Below, in pieces: positions 26,536 through 36,033 of a stretch of 64,000 bases of DNA. Position 1 is the first letter of the stretch; the number at the start of each line of letters is the position of its first letter. The DNA lies in assembly GCA_031553705.1 (NCBI GenBank), contig JAVBLD010000033.1, forward strand, positions 30,473-94,472, in the 5' to 3' direction. Origin of the DNA: JAVBLD01 sp031553705. Its GTDB lineage: Bacteria > Bacteroidota > Bacteroidia > Bacteroidales > Marinifilaceae. Made by a program: the position numbers and the translations under genes. The notes beneath the pieces were generated by a model. That model saw only the letters and a program-made list of their open reading frames with translations, was not told the DNA's origin and ran no database searches.

Positions 26536-27757
26536 TTTGGCTTATGACGATCACAATGATAACCCAGATTCCATATATTTTGAATAGCGATGTCCAGGGA
26601 CTCTTCGGAGTCCCTGCTTCATTTTGAACACTCTTAATTGCCTTTAGTGTGAGATGATCCGTTGTCGCGGAAATATTATTTTCAAAAAAGGCCAAGTCGT
26701 AAACAGGCATTGAGGCTTGAGTATCTCCATAGGTGAGCCTGTATAAAACGGAATCATTCAACCAGGCAACCAGATAGTACTTATCACAATATGTAATAAT
26801 CGAATCGATTTTTAATGGTAGATTGTCATGGTTCCGGATCATGATATGAAGTACATCGGTGTACTCGTTGTACCGGATTGTGTGTGAATCCTGATTGTTT
26901 GAATTAAGAGTGTAATATCGGGCTTCTGCCGGAGCAGGCTCTTTTTTTCTTTTTCTGTTTTGACGGACTTGCGGCATCCGGCGTTCTTCCTGAGGGACAC
27001 TAAGAGTTATTGGACGATTATAGAACTGCGGTTCCGATATATAAAACAGGATGTCCGAAAGGTTGTATTTATCGTTGAAACGGATAGTTATATATGTATT
27101 CCCATCTTTATTTTCTGTATATAGCTCTCTGTGCGGAATCTTTAACCGGTTGTATTGTACTTCTGACCGGTAGTCCATCTTGCCGATTTCTATGATGTTT
27201 AGCGGTGCGAACAGCGAATCATTTATCGAAAGCAAATAATATTTATAATCGGAGAGCGGGAAGTGTAGCTTTAACAAGGTGTTTGTCGTATTTTGGTTAT
27301 ATATTTCAGATAATAAGAGATCCTCTTTCACAGTGTACCACCTGTTACGATCGTTGCTGCCTTTAAGAATAGCTTGTTTTTGCGTGTCGGTATTTTTAAT
27401 ATTCAGGATAAAGGAAGAGACCTTTTCACCTTGAGTTTCGATTTCGATATCGGTATGGCGGTTTACTTCTGCTTTAACTACAATCCGATAGGGGATAAAC
27501 TCGTCTCTATTATTTGTACGGATATCTTTTTTAATGATAAAAGGAATCTCTTTTCCGTTGGTATCGATGATGCGCAGATCGGAAAGATCGGATTTAGCTT
27601 TTCCGACTACCCCTACCGGAAGATCAATCGTATAGAAATTTTTTGAATTGACTGGCGGGATTTCCGCATTATAACGGGGTTGTGCCGAAGCATTTATTGC
27701 AAAAACCGTACATATAACAAGCCATATTGCAATCCCTGTCTTTTCCATATGCATCAT
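26492..27757 (-). CDS. DUF3999 family exported protein
   Basis: The start is ambiguous (MMHMEK); the third Met at 27748 gives the cleanest signal peptide (MEKTGIAIWLVICTVFAINASA). The 421-residue protein has a periplasmic beta-rich body (DLPVGVVGKAKSDLSDLRIID, then YLLSINDSLFAPLNIIEIG) and a C-terminal transmembrane helix (about 393-415, IYGIWVIIVIVISQIMYLVW) with a short basic tail (KMTRKKN). This is the DUF3999 architecture. It lies 46 bases downstream of a DUF2339 gene; these two families are known neighbours in other bacteria, which strengthens both calls. The function is unknown; an envelope role is likely. Confidence 0.75.
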   Translation of the reverse strand: MMHMEKTGIAIWLVICTVFAINASAQPRYNAEIPPVNSKNFYTIDLPVGVVGKAKSDLSDLRIIDTNGKEIPFIIKKDIRTNNRDEFIPYRIVVKAEVNRHTDIEIETQGEKVSSFILNIKNTDTQKQAILKGSNDRNRWYTVKEDLLLSEIYNQNTTNTLLKLHFPLSDYKYYLLSINDSLFAPLNIIEIGKMDYRSEVQYNRLKIPHRELYTENKDGNTYITIRFNDKYNLSDILFYISEPQFYNRPITLSVPQEERRMPQVRQNRKRKKEPAPAEARYYTLNSNNQDSHTIRYNEYTDVLHIMIRNHDNLPLKIDSIITYCDKYYLVAWLNDSVLYRLTYGDTQASMPVYDLAFFENNISATTDHLTLKAIKSVQNEAGTPKSPWTSLFKIYGIWVIIVIVISQIMYLVWKMTRKKNI

Positions 27758-27803
27758 GTTAGTTGAAAATTAATTCATATTCTCTTAATCCTGTATTCAA
27801 AAC

Positions 27804-30041
27804 TTATTTAAACAGAACATTTTTAAGCTTTTGATATAGGAATGAGAGTACCAGTAAAATGATACCTAATACAATGAAAACGATAATCTTACCTACCGTC
27901 GGCAATAACCATAGATCGAATAATAATAGTTTTCCGAGTACAATCCCAAAAGTAAAAAGACTAATAATCCGGAGTACTTTTATATGCAATTTCATACCCA
28001 GTGTCATTTGTATAAAACCAGTCAAAGTTAGGGCAATAGAGAAGCCGGCGCTGAATTCATCCAATTGAATCTGGTCAACCAGACTGGCCGTTGCTATAAT
28101 AACCAGGACAGTTGACAGGATATTGAGATATACCATGAAACCGTTGGTTGATTTTAAATGGTAATCATGGATCCGATAATATTGCCGGGATATATATACC
28201 ATATTAGTAACAATTGCAGCCAAAAATAACCAGGATAGACAACCCGGCAACAGAGATGTCCAGGTAGCACCGATCGTTAGATAGGCATTTAAGTATAGAT
28301 ATGCATCTAATCCCATGCCGGTGAGGTATACATACATATATCCGGCTATCGGGAAACGTTTTTTCAGTCCGTATCCCAATAGTAAAATAGTTACAGCGGT
28401 AAACAGATACCTGGCATTTGACGATGTTGCCATATCGGCGATATGCTGGTAAAATTCGAACATGAAAGCGTAATAGCCGGTCAGGCAAGAGGCGATGATA
28501 GCTATTGCACTCATTGGGATATATGTAATGAGACGGGTTGTTGTAAATAGCGTTTTATTTTGTTTGAGAATAAAAGCATAAACACCCATTGCCCCGGCAA
28601 CAAAAATATTGGTGGCAAAATGGCTGTTCAGGAATATCCGTTCAGGAACGAAATCAGCAGACTGAGAAATATCCATACAATATGATACGAAAGTGAATAG
28701 CAGCATAATGGCTGAAAAATATTTATATATACGAGTTTCAGACCGGGAGAACAACCATAGTAAGAGCACGGTTTCGGAAGCCCAGAATAGAGTGATGTGA
28801 TTTCCTTCGAGTTGTAGCGGAACAGTAATCGAAACAAAGGTGATAATCACCCCTAATAAGGCATGAATCAGTAATTTATAATCGATTTGCTTGATTTTTA
28901 GCCAAAGGATAAGGATCAGGTTTACGATTGCCACGAATAATGATAGGATACCGTCCAACTTATATAATATGCCGGTATGGTTTAGAAAGAATAATCCAAA
29001 GGCCAAGTATACAAAGTTATTAATGACAATAGTTGAAAGCAGGAATCTTGTAGTCTTTGAACTGCTGCTGCGGATTACCGATATAATCGGCAACAGGAAA
29101 ATCAAGTAAAAGAATGTTGCAAATAACAGTAGGTGTAATGCATTGTGCGGAACAATGGCGGCCGAAAGGGTATATACCGTCATAATCAGCCAGCTAAAAG
29201 CAAAAGAGAGTATCGGAAGTTCTGCCCATTTTTTATAAATCGACAGCATAAACATCCCCACATTAAGAACCGCAATGTAAGTAAAGAGTACAATATAGTT
29301 GCCTTCACCACTGCTGACCAGAAACGGAGCGAGGAATCCCCCGGTTAAAGATATAATGGCCAGTTCCCGCCGGTTATATATTATGGCCACTCCACTCATC
29401 AGGATGGTTATAACAATGAGAAGGATAAAGGCTACCGATTGGGAGAACAAATGATAATAGTGATAGGCGATCGCGACAGTAACATAAAAGATTGCAAATG
29501 CTCCGCCCGCGAGGAGGGAGCTGAAAGTACGGTATTTCTGGTGTAATCGCTGGGCGAAAAAAAGTAAAACTCCCCCTACGGCAAAGCCGAGTATGGTGCG
29601 TAATGTTTCATTGATCCATTCGTTATCAATAGCATATTTAACAAACAGTCCCATTCCGATCACTAAGATTAGAATACCGATTTTACCGAATAGATTCTCA
29701 CCGATATATTTCTCATAGTTAACCTGTTTTCGGAGTTTTGGTTCCCGGGGAAGGACAGGAACTACCGGTTTGGGTTGGCTGATAACCTTTTCTACAGGTG
29801 CTTTAACAGGAATAAGAGGCGTTGCCGGTTTTTCGAGAATATCTTCTTTGGGTTTAGCTATTGCCGGCTCTGTTTGCTGAGTAATCGGCTCCTGGGTTTT
29901 TTCCGGGACTTGCGTCAATGATTTTCGTAATCGGATGCTCTCTTTTTTTAGAATCTCCATATCGGAGATTATTCTGCTCATCTTATTGCCCAGTATGATC
30001 CATACGACCACAATCAAGACGATAATAATAAATTCCATCAT
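27804..30041 (-). CDS. DUF2339 family multi-pass membrane protein
   Basis: The 745-residue protein has an N-terminal helix (MMEFIIIVLIVVVWIILG), a short coiled coil and a Pro/Lys-rich cytosolic or periplasmic linker (about 45-100). Then a long series of membrane helices (about 20) fills the rest. The junction KYIGENLFGKIGILILVIGMGL and the following FVKYAIDNEWI are typical of DUF2339. It is directly upstream of the DUF3999 gene and preceded by a strong terminator of the peptidase gene, so the pair is its own unit. Large polytopic proteins of this family are unassigned; export or envelope-polymer roles are conjecture. Confidence 0.82.
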   Translation of the reverse strand: MMEFIIIVLIVVVWIILGNKMSRIISDMEILKKESIRLRKSLTQVPEKTQEPITQQTEPAIAKPKEDILEKPATPLIPVKAPVEKVISQPKPVVPVLPREPKLRKQVNYEKYIGENLFGKIGILILVIGMGLFVKYAIDNEWINETLRTILGFAVGGVLLFFAQRLHQKYRTFSSLLAGGAFAIFYVTVAIAYHYYHLFSQSVAFILLIVITILMSGVAIIYNRRELAIISLTGGFLAPFLVSSGEGNYIVLFTYIAVLNVGMFMLSIYKKWAELPILSFAFSWLIMTVYTLSAAIVPHNALHLLLFATFFYLIFLLPIISVIRSSSSKTTRFLLSTIVINNFVYLAFGLFFLNHTGILYKLDGILSLFVAIVNLILILWLKIKQIDYKLLIHALLGVIITFVSITVPLQLEGNHITLFWASETVLLLWLFSRSETRIYKYFSAIMLLFTFVSYCMDISQSADFVPERIFLNSHFATNIFVAGAMGVYAFILKQNKTLFTTTRLITYIPMSAIAIIASCLTGYYAFMFEFYQHIADMATSSNARYLFTAVTILLLGYGLKKRFPIAGYMYVYLTGMGLDAYLYLNAYLTIGATWTSLLPGCLSWLFLAAIVTNMVYISRQYYRIHDYHLKSTNGFMVYLNILSTVLVIIATASLVDQIQLDEFSAGFSIALTLTGFIQMTLGMKLHIKVLRIISLFTFGIVLGKLLLFDLWLLPTVGKIIVFIVLGIILLVLSFLYQKLKNVLFK

Positions 30042-30084
30042 ATTTTAAAGGATTACAAATTCAGAAACAGATTCCTTAATAAAA

Positions 30085-30109
30085 ATGCCATGGGAAAAAC
30101 CCATGGCGT
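30085..30109 (-). terminator. Terminator of the bcp/recA/peptidase side
   Basis: Perfect 10-bp inverted repeat ATGCCATGGG (30085-30094) and CCCATGGCGT (30100-30109; one G-U pair) with a 5-base loop. An A-tract on the plus strand becomes a U-tract on the minus-strand transcript leaving the M49-like gene. Confidence 0.8.
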
Positions 30110-30113
30110 TTTG

Positions 30114-31766
30114 TTATAGCCCTAGTACGCTGATGCCCTGTCGAAAGAAAATGTCTTTCGGAATTCTGGCTCCGGCAATTTTGTCCAGATCCTGTTGCAA
30201 AACCGGGGTTATGATCCCTTGCTCCGCAACGAGCCTTGCGGCTTCATCATAGTTGCCGTCTCCTTCGATCGTGATGTATTTACCGGCGATTGTGGCAATA
30301 TCTTTCTTCATTTGATCAAAATGTATTGTATAGTAACCGGATTGCTCATCCCTGGTAATTGCTCCGCTTTCGGTAAATTGGGCAAATTGCATCATATTGG
30401 CTTTGCCGTGGGCGCTTGCCGCTCCGAAGCGGGTAGAACGAAAAATACCTGCAATAAAGGTCACGTAGTTGTCCATCAGATCTTTATCTGAAATAATACC
30501 CCATTCCGATAACTTGGTAATGCAATAAAGCCCCAGGATATCCGCTTTTCCCTCTTCGATAGATGTATATTTATCTTTTAGGGCCGAACGAATATCTTGC
30601 TTATTGCTGATAGTGTAATTTACACCCAGTCCGTGGGCCACTTCATGAAACATGGTGTTCTCAAAAAATGCGTCAAATTTGATATGCTTTTGCTGCTCGG
30701 GATGGATAACCAATTTAGAAATAGGAATCAGTATCTTATCAAATTTTGCCTGCATTGCATTTTTTAATTGCAGTTTACGGCTTCCCTTTGCTGCATGTAC
30801 TCTAGGATCATTCGGCAGGTTAATGGCAATGTTTTTACTTCCGGCGTTGCAATCGCCTGCATAATAGATCACCTCGTATGCATTCATGTCCGGATTGGCG
30901 TTGGCTTTCTCTGTCCTGTACTTGGGATCTGTCGGTAGATTTTCCTGTAACTTAGGCAAATATTGTGCATAGAGCGACAATTTTTTGCTCCACTCTTTGT
31001 CTTTTATCAGGATTTGGCCCGAATGGGCCGCTTTGTATCCGTATAATGCATCTTCATAAGTTTCGATGGGACCGACCACAAAATCAATCGTATTGTCCTG
31101 CATATCCATCCATGCCATATCACTTGCAAGATAATCATCGGTTAGTAAGGCTTCTGCTCTTAATTCCAGATACTTCTTTAATCCTGCATCATCGGCCAGG
31201 GTCGCTGCTTCTTTTAGTAATGTTGCGGCTTTTTGGGTTTGTTCCGGATAGGCTTCGTGGAATGGAACGACTTTCAAAGCACCGTTCTCATCCCGGCGGA
31301 TAATGCTGTACCAGTCGGTTTTACGCGAATCGGCCAACGCTTCGAATTCCCCCTTGGTCATATCCACAGGATAGAAGTTCGCTCCCAACGGTTTGGCCGA
31401 GATCCCTTCTATAAACGGTTTATTGTCATTAAGCCTGTCCCATGGACCGTAATTTATATTCAGGTATTTGATCAATGCAGAATCAGTTACATTTTCAAAT
31501 AATTTGGTCTTATCACCATAAGCGTTATGCCAAAAGATCTCTTCCATAAGATCAGCCGTCTGGATCAGAAGCGGGATCATCTTTTTTTCATTCTCGGTCA
31601 GTTTATTTACATCTGCGGTGAGGGTAAATTCAGCATACTGATCGGCCAACTCCTGATAAGAAAAAGTCGCGGCCGCTTTTTTTGTCTCTTTGCAAGCTCC
31701 GAAAAGAACTCCAATTGTTAAAAAAAATATTACTTTTTTCATCTGCAAACTGATATATTTGTTCAT
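30114..31766 (-). CDS. M49-like (DPP III-related) zinc metallopeptidase, lipoprotein
   Basis: The 550-residue protein carries a lipoprotein signal (FLTIGVLFGAC); Met9 at 31742 could be the real start. The zinc site is HEVAH at residues 374-378, followed about 27 residues later by EEGKAD, parallel to the HExxGH plus EECRAE of dipeptidyl peptidase III. The VVGPIETYEDALYGYKA segment also matches M49 enzymes. The protein is shorter than classical DPP III (about 670-740 residues) and has the five-residue HExxH spacing, so it belongs to a divergent subgroup. It lies two bases downstream of an S9 peptidase, which suggests joint peptide degradation in the periplasm. Confidence 0.75.
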   Translation of the reverse strand: MNKYISLQMKKVIFFLTIGVLFGACKETKKAAATFSYQELADQYAEFTLTADVNKLTENEKKMIPLLIQTADLMEEIFWHNAYGDKTKLFENVTDSALIKYLNINYGPWDRLNDNKPFIEGISAKPLGANFYPVDMTKGEFEALADSRKTDWYSIIRRDENGALKVVPFHEAYPEQTQKAATLLKEAATLADDAGLKKYLELRAEALLTDDYLASDMAWMDMQDNTIDFVVGPIETYEDALYGYKAAHSGQILIKDKEWSKKLSLYAQYLPKLQENLPTDPKYRTEKANANPDMNAYEVIYYAGDCNAGSKNIAINLPNDPRVHAAKGSRKLQLKNAMQAKFDKILIPISKLVIHPEQQKHIKFDAFFENTMFHEVAHGLGVNYTISNKQDIRSALKDKYTSIEEGKADILGLYCITKLSEWGIISDKDLMDNYVTFIAGIFRSTRFGAASAHGKANMMQFAQFTESGAITRDEQSGYYTIHFDQMKKDIATIAGKYITIEGDGNYDEAARLVAEQGIITPVLQQDLDKIAGARIPKDIFFRQGISVLGL

Positions 31767-31768
31767 TA

Positions 31769-33856
31769 TTAATTTTTAGCAGGTTTAAGCCATTTATCCA
31801 GCCATGCTGCGAAGGTGCGTTGCCATAATATACCGTTCTGGCATCCGAGCACCCAATGGGATTCTTCCGGGAAGTACAGATATTGGGCCGGAATGCCGCG
31901 CATTCTGGCTACGTTGAAAGCTGCCATCCCCTGAGATACATCGATCCGGAAATCTTTCTGGCCGTGGATAACTAATATAGGGGTGTCCCAGTTACCCACA
32001 AACAGGTCCGGAGAATTGACAAAAGTGCGTTGGGCAATTTTGTTGCTCTTTTCCCATGGCGCACCGCCCATATCCCAATTGGCAAACCACATCTCTTCAG
32101 TGGTATAATATTGCATTTTTAGATCGAAGATACCGCAATGGGCTATAAAAGCCTTAAAACGTTTCTGATGGTGTCCGGCAAGATAATAGACCGAATAACC
32201 GCCATACGATGCTCCGATACAGCCCAGGCGGTCGGCATCAACATAGGGTTCTTTTTTAACTTCATCGATAGCGGACAGGTAATCTTTGATATTCTGTCCT
32301 GAATAGTCACCGCTAATCTGTTCGAGCCATTCCTGCCCAAATCCGGGAAGTCCTCTGCGGTTTGGTGCAACAATGATATAACCGTTGGCTGCCATCATCT
32401 GGAAATTCCAGCGATAACTCCAGAATTGGCTTACCGTGCTTTGCGGACCGCCTTCGCAATAAAGGATTGTCGGATATTTTTTATTCGGATCGAAATGGGG
32501 AGGATAGATTATCCACACCAGCATATCCTTATTATCGGTGGTTTTTACCAAACGTTTTTCCACTTTTCCCATTTCCAGTTGCGAAAGCAGGTTGCGGTTT
32601 ACGAATGAAAGTTCTTCATCTTTGCCGTCTTTCGGATCCACTTTATAAATTTCGGCTGGCTTACTCATCGATACTTTGGTGGCGATCAATATATCGCCTG
32701 CCGGAATCACGGAAGTATAATTGTGTACTCCTTCCGTATGTTTCCTTATTTTCAGGTCATCCATATTCAACGAATAGATCTCGTCTGTCGCATGATAGTC
32801 TGATATAAACCAGATGGTTTTACTATCCGCACTCCATGCCAGATGGGTCACATGTTGGTCAAGTTCCATTGAATAATCCTGCTTTTCACTGCTCTCCAGA
32901 GCCATAATATAGAGCCGGATTTTATCGGCTTCATACCCGTCACGCTCCATACTTTCCCATGCAAGCCACTTTCCGTCCGGAGAAATCACAGGATTTTGGT
33001 CGTATCCCATCATTCCATCTGTCAGGTTTACTGTTTTTTGAGTTTCCAGATTATAGGAATATAGATCACTATTGGTCGATTCGGCATAATCGATACCCTC
33101 TTTTTTACGCGAGGTGTAGATCAGATTTTTGCAGTCCTTCGTCCATGCCAGTTGCTCCACTCCACCCCAGGGACGCACCGGCGACTCCCATTTTTCTCCT
33201 TCCATGATGTCTTTTCCGGATTTAATGGAATGGGAGGGTGAGTAATCGGCAATAAAAATATGGGTATATCCGTCCACCCAGTCATTCCAATGACGGTAAA
33301 ATTGATTGTTAATAATCCGGGCTTTGGCTTTCGGTAGATCGGGATAGAGATCCTGTACGGTCGGTTCGAGTTTCACATCTTTCAGGTAAACGATTTTTGA
33401 TCCATCCGGGGCATAAAGATAGCCATTGATTCCTCCTTCGATATCAGTTACTTGGCGGATACCTGTACCATCCGGGTTTATCTCCCAAAGTTGTCCTTTT
33501 GCCATATAGGCTATCCGTTTTCCGTCGGGAGTCCACGTGGGTTCCGATTCGTTTTGCCCGGTATTGGTGACTTGAGTTATTTCACCATCAGCTATCGACA
33601 GCGTGTACAAGTCGGTATAGGAACGGTCCTCTTCTTTATTGAAATAGGTTATAGAGTATACCAATGTCTTTAAATCAGGCGAAATACAGACTCCACCGAT
33701 TCGGCCGAAAGACCATAACACCTCTGGCGTCATAACATCGGACGCCAATTTCAGATCGGGCATTTTATAACCTCTGGAGGTGTCGCCGGAACCATTCTTA
33801 CGATCGCAAGCCATAAGGGATAGTAATATTAAAGTAGGATATAATATTTTATACAT
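31769..33856 (-). CDS. S9-family prolyl oligopeptidase-like peptidase, lipoprotein
   Basis: The 695-residue product has a lipoprotein signal (LILLSLMAC, Cys17). A TolB-like beta-propeller follows (about 50-410, with repeats such as EPTWTPDGKRIAYM and NPVISPDGKWLAWES). The C-terminal alpha/beta-hydrolase domain (about 430-690) has the full catalytic triad: the Ser in GASYGGYS, the Asp in HGQKDFRIDVSQG and the His in FPEESHWV. This is the DPP5/acylaminoacyl-peptidase type. It shares a transcript with the M49-like peptidase, and both are surface or periplasmic. Together with the truncated S9 gene at the left edge it fits a peptide-feeding lifestyle. Confidence 0.9.
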   Translation of the reverse strand: MYKILYPTLILLSLMACDRKNGSGDTSRGYKMPDLKLASDVMTPEVLWSFGRIGGVCISPDLKTLVYSITYFNKEEDRSYTDLYTLSIADGEITQVTNTGQNESEPTWTPDGKRIAYMAKGQLWEINPDGTGIRQVTDIEGGINGYLYAPDGSKIVYLKDVKLEPTVQDLYPDLPKAKARIINNQFYRHWNDWVDGYTHIFIADYSPSHSIKSGKDIMEGEKWESPVRPWGGVEQLAWTKDCKNLIYTSRKKEGIDYAESTNSDLYSYNLETQKTVNLTDGMMGYDQNPVISPDGKWLAWESMERDGYEADKIRLYIMALESSEKQDYSMELDQHVTHLAWSADSKTIWFISDYHATDEIYSLNMDDLKIRKHTEGVHNYTSVIPAGDILIATKVSMSKPAEIYKVDPKDGKDEELSFVNRNLLSQLEMGKVEKRLVKTTDNKDMLVWIIYPPHFDPNKKYPTILYCEGGPQSTVSQFWSYRWNFQMMAANGYIIVAPNRRGLPGFGQEWLEQISGDYSGQNIKDYLSAIDEVKKEPYVDADRLGCIGASYGGYSVYYLAGHHQKRFKAFIAHCGIFDLKMQYYTTEEMWFANWDMGGAPWEKSNKIAQRTFVNSPDLFVGNWDTPILVIHGQKDFRIDVSQGMAAFNVARMRGIPAQYLYFPEESHWVLGCQNGILWQRTFAAWLDKWLKPAKN

Positions 33857-33918
33857 AATATCAGTAATGATCGGGTTTTATATAATATAACCGGGCAAAC
33901 TTTACCGTCCGTCCGGCA

Positions 33919-34974
33919 TTATTCCATTTTATCTGCCTTATTCGTTTTTCCAGTTGCGGGAGTATTCTTCTCAGCGGTGTTCATCGCTTCGATAATTTTC
34001 TGTTTTAACTCTTCGGCCAGTTCCGGATTATCCATCACTAATTGTTTTACTGTTTCACGGCCTTGTCCGAGTTTGTTCTCTCCGTAAGAAAACCAGCTGC
34101 CGCTCTTTTTGATCACGTTGTATTCTACGCCCAGATCAACAATCTCTCCTGAAAGCGAGATGCCTTCTCCATACATGATATCAAACTCTGCTTTTTTAAA
34201 GGGAGGTGCTACTTTGTTTTTTACTACTTTCACGCGGGTATGGCTTCCCAGTACTTCTTCTCCGTCTTTGATCGGTCCGATTTTCCGGATATCCAACCGT
34301 ACGGAAGAGTAAAACTTCAATGCATTTCCTCCGGTTGTTGTTTCCGGATTGCCGAACATCACGCCGATCTTATCCCTTAACTGGTTGATAAAGATACAGC
34401 AGGTGTTCGTTTTGCTGATTGTTCCGGTCAGTTTCCGTAATGCCTGAGACATCAAGCGGGCTTGTAATCCCATGACACTGCCACCCATGTCGCCTTCAAT
34501 TTCGGCTTTGGGCGTAAGTGCTGCTACGGAGTCAATGACAATAATATCGATAGCGGAAGAACGGATAAGCTGCTCAGCAATCTCCAACGCCTGTTCGCCG
34601 TTATCCGGCTGGGAGATAAATAGGTTATCGGTGTCTACACCTAATTTTTCGGCATACGTACGATCAAAAGCATGTTCCGCATCAATGATAGCCGCAATGC
34701 CACCTTGTTTTTGTACTTCTGCAATGGCATGAATCGCCAATGTCGTTTTACCGGATGATTCCGGTCCGTAAATTTCGATTACACGTCCTCTCGGATAACC
34801 ACCTACTCCGAGGGCTTTGTCCAGACCAATCGAGCCGGAGGGGATAACCGGTACATTTTCTACCCGGTTATCACCGAGTTTCATAATACTTCCCTTTCCG
34901 AAATTTTTCTCGATTTTATCGAGTGTAAGTTGAAGTGCTTTTAATTTTTCCTGATTGGTTTCTTTTGATGCCAT
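33919..34974 (-). CDS. recA: Recombinase RecA
   Basis: RecA forms filaments on single-stranded DNA, drives homologous recombination and triggers SOS-type responses. All landmarks are in place in this 351-residue protein: the Walker A GPESSGKTTL, the Walker B IIVIDSVAALTPKAEIEGD, the MSQALRKLTG segment and the FINQLRDKIGVMFGNPETTTGG loop. The C-terminal tail is acidic and lysine-rich. It lies 46 bases downstream of bcp in the same direction. No LexA-like operator was recognised. Confidence 0.98.
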   Translation of the reverse strand: MASKETNQEKLKALQLTLDKIEKNFGKGSIMKLGDNRVENVPVIPSGSIGLDKALGVGGYPRGRVIEIYGPESSGKTTLAIHAIAEVQKQGGIAAIIDAEHAFDRTYAEKLGVDTDNLFISQPDNGEQALEIAEQLIRSSAIDIIVIDSVAALTPKAEIEGDMGGSVMGLQARLMSQALRKLTGTISKTNTCCIFINQLRDKIGVMFGNPETTTGGNALKFYSSVRLDIRKIGPIKDGEEVLGSHTRVKVVKNKVAPPFKKAEFDIMYGEGISLSGEIVDLGVEYNVIKKSGSWFSYGENKLGQGRETVKQLVMDNPELAEELKQKIIEAMNTAEKNTPATGKTNKADKME

Positions 34975-35020
34975 ATTATATTAAATTTTAAATATTCTAT
35001 CGACCTGTGTGTACGTTATA

Positions 35021-35470
35021 TTATATGATCTGTGCTACTGGGTTTTTGGTATCTACTTTTGTGATTACTTTTATAATAGTTCCGTTTTCATCAATAACAA
35101 AGGTCGTACGCAACACTCCCATATATTTTCGCCCATACATCGACTTCTCCGCCCATACACCATAAGTTTCGAGGATTGTTTTTTCGGTATCGGCGATCAG
35201 ATTGAAAGAGAGATTGTATTTAGCAATGAATTTCAAATGAGAACTGATTGAATCAGGGCTGATCCCGACGATATCATATCCTTTTCCGGTCAGGGCGGCA
35301 TAGTTATCGTTCAGATTACAGGCCTCTGCTGTACAACCGGATGTATCGTCTTTCGGATAGAAATAAAGTATTAGCTTCTTACCTTTGAGGTTGTTCAAAG
35401 AAATCTTTTCCCCATTCTGATTTACGCCTTCAAAATAAGGAGCCTTATCGCCTTCTTTTAATGATACCAT
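35021..35470 (-). CDS. bcp: Thiol peroxidase, peroxiredoxin Q/BCP type
   Basis: A 149-residue peroxiredoxin with the catalytic peroxidatic Cys in YPKDDTSGCTAEACNLND; the second Cys five residues on is the usual resolving Cys of BCP-type atypical 2-Cys enzymes. It reduces hydrogen peroxide and organic hydroperoxides using thioredoxin. A minus-strand TACTTTTG promoter box lies about 76 bases upstream, and recA follows 46 bases downstream, so recA may be read from this promoter. Confidence 0.93.
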   Translation of the reverse strand: MVSLKEGDKAPYFEGVNQNGEKISLNNLKGKKLILYFYPKDDTSGCTAEACNLNDNYAALTGKGYDIVGISPDSISSHLKFIAKYNLSFNLIADTEKTILETYGVWAEKSMYGRKYMGVLRTTFVIDENGTIIKVITKVDTKNPVAQII

Positions 35471-35545
35471 CGTTTTATATCTTTAATTAAATAAATGAAA
35501 ATATAATAGGCAACTATAATAACGGCATTAATAAAACCATTTTTG

Positions 35546-35553
35546 CAAAAGTA
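35546..35553 (-). promoter_or_regulatory. -7 promoter box for bcp(-recA)
   Basis: On the minus strand the sequence is TACTTTTG, fitting TAnnTTTG. Confidence 0.45.
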
Positions 35554-35624
35554 TAACTTTTTTCCCAAAAGCGATATTTTAAATCTAAATTTCGATAATA
35601 GAAACATTTTGTAGGAGAAAACGG

Positions 35625-35632
35625 TATCTTTG
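35625..35632 (+). promoter_or_regulatory. -7 promoter box for the DUF4491 gene
   Basis: TATCTTTG lies 22 bases upstream of the ATG at 35655, giving a very short leader. Confidence 0.55.
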
Positions 35633-35654
35633 TGTGGGGTAAAAACAGTCATAT

Positions 35655-35975
35655 ATGATGGAATTTATAGAAATATATAATTTAACAGGGTTACTTATCG
35701 GAATAAGTACTTTTTTGATTATTGGATTGTTTCATCCGGTGGTGATTAAAGCCGAATACTATATCGGTACCGGTTGTTGGTGGGTATTTTTGCTATTAGG
35801 GATAGCGGGTACCGCAGGAGCATTGTTAATACATCATGTGCTTTGGTCGTCGCTATTGGGTGTGTTTGCCTTCTCTTCTTTCTGGACGATCCTGGAACTG
35901 TTTGAACAGCGGGAGAGAGTAAGAAAAGGCTGGTTTCCGATGAATCCGAGAAGAAAAAACAAGTATGGGCAGTGA
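35655..35975 (+). CDS. DUF4491 family small membrane protein
   Basis: A 106-residue protein with three hydrophobic helices (about 8-27, 41-61, 64-83). The cytosolic tail reads LELFEQRERVRKGWFPMNPRRK, a conserved ending of the DUF4491 family in Bacteroidota. The function is unknown. It has its own TATCTTTG promoter box 22 bases upstream. The following thioesterase gene starts 58 bases after its stop, so the two may be co-transcribed. Confidence 0.8.
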   Translation: MMEFIEIYNLTGLLIGISTFLIIGLFHPVVIKAEYYIGTGCWWVFLLLGIAGTAGALLIHHVLWSSLLGVFAFSSFWTILELFEQRERVRKGWFPMNPRRKNKYGQ

Positions 35976-36033
35976 GCGTAAAGCCTTACTATGCGATAAT
36001 ACTATAAAATAGCGTGGTATAAAGTATAAAATA

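Noticed and set aside
35458..35652. A 64-codon minus-strand frame overlapping the start of bcp
   Set aside because: It contains the promoter box of bcp and would overlap bcp; it shows no family features.
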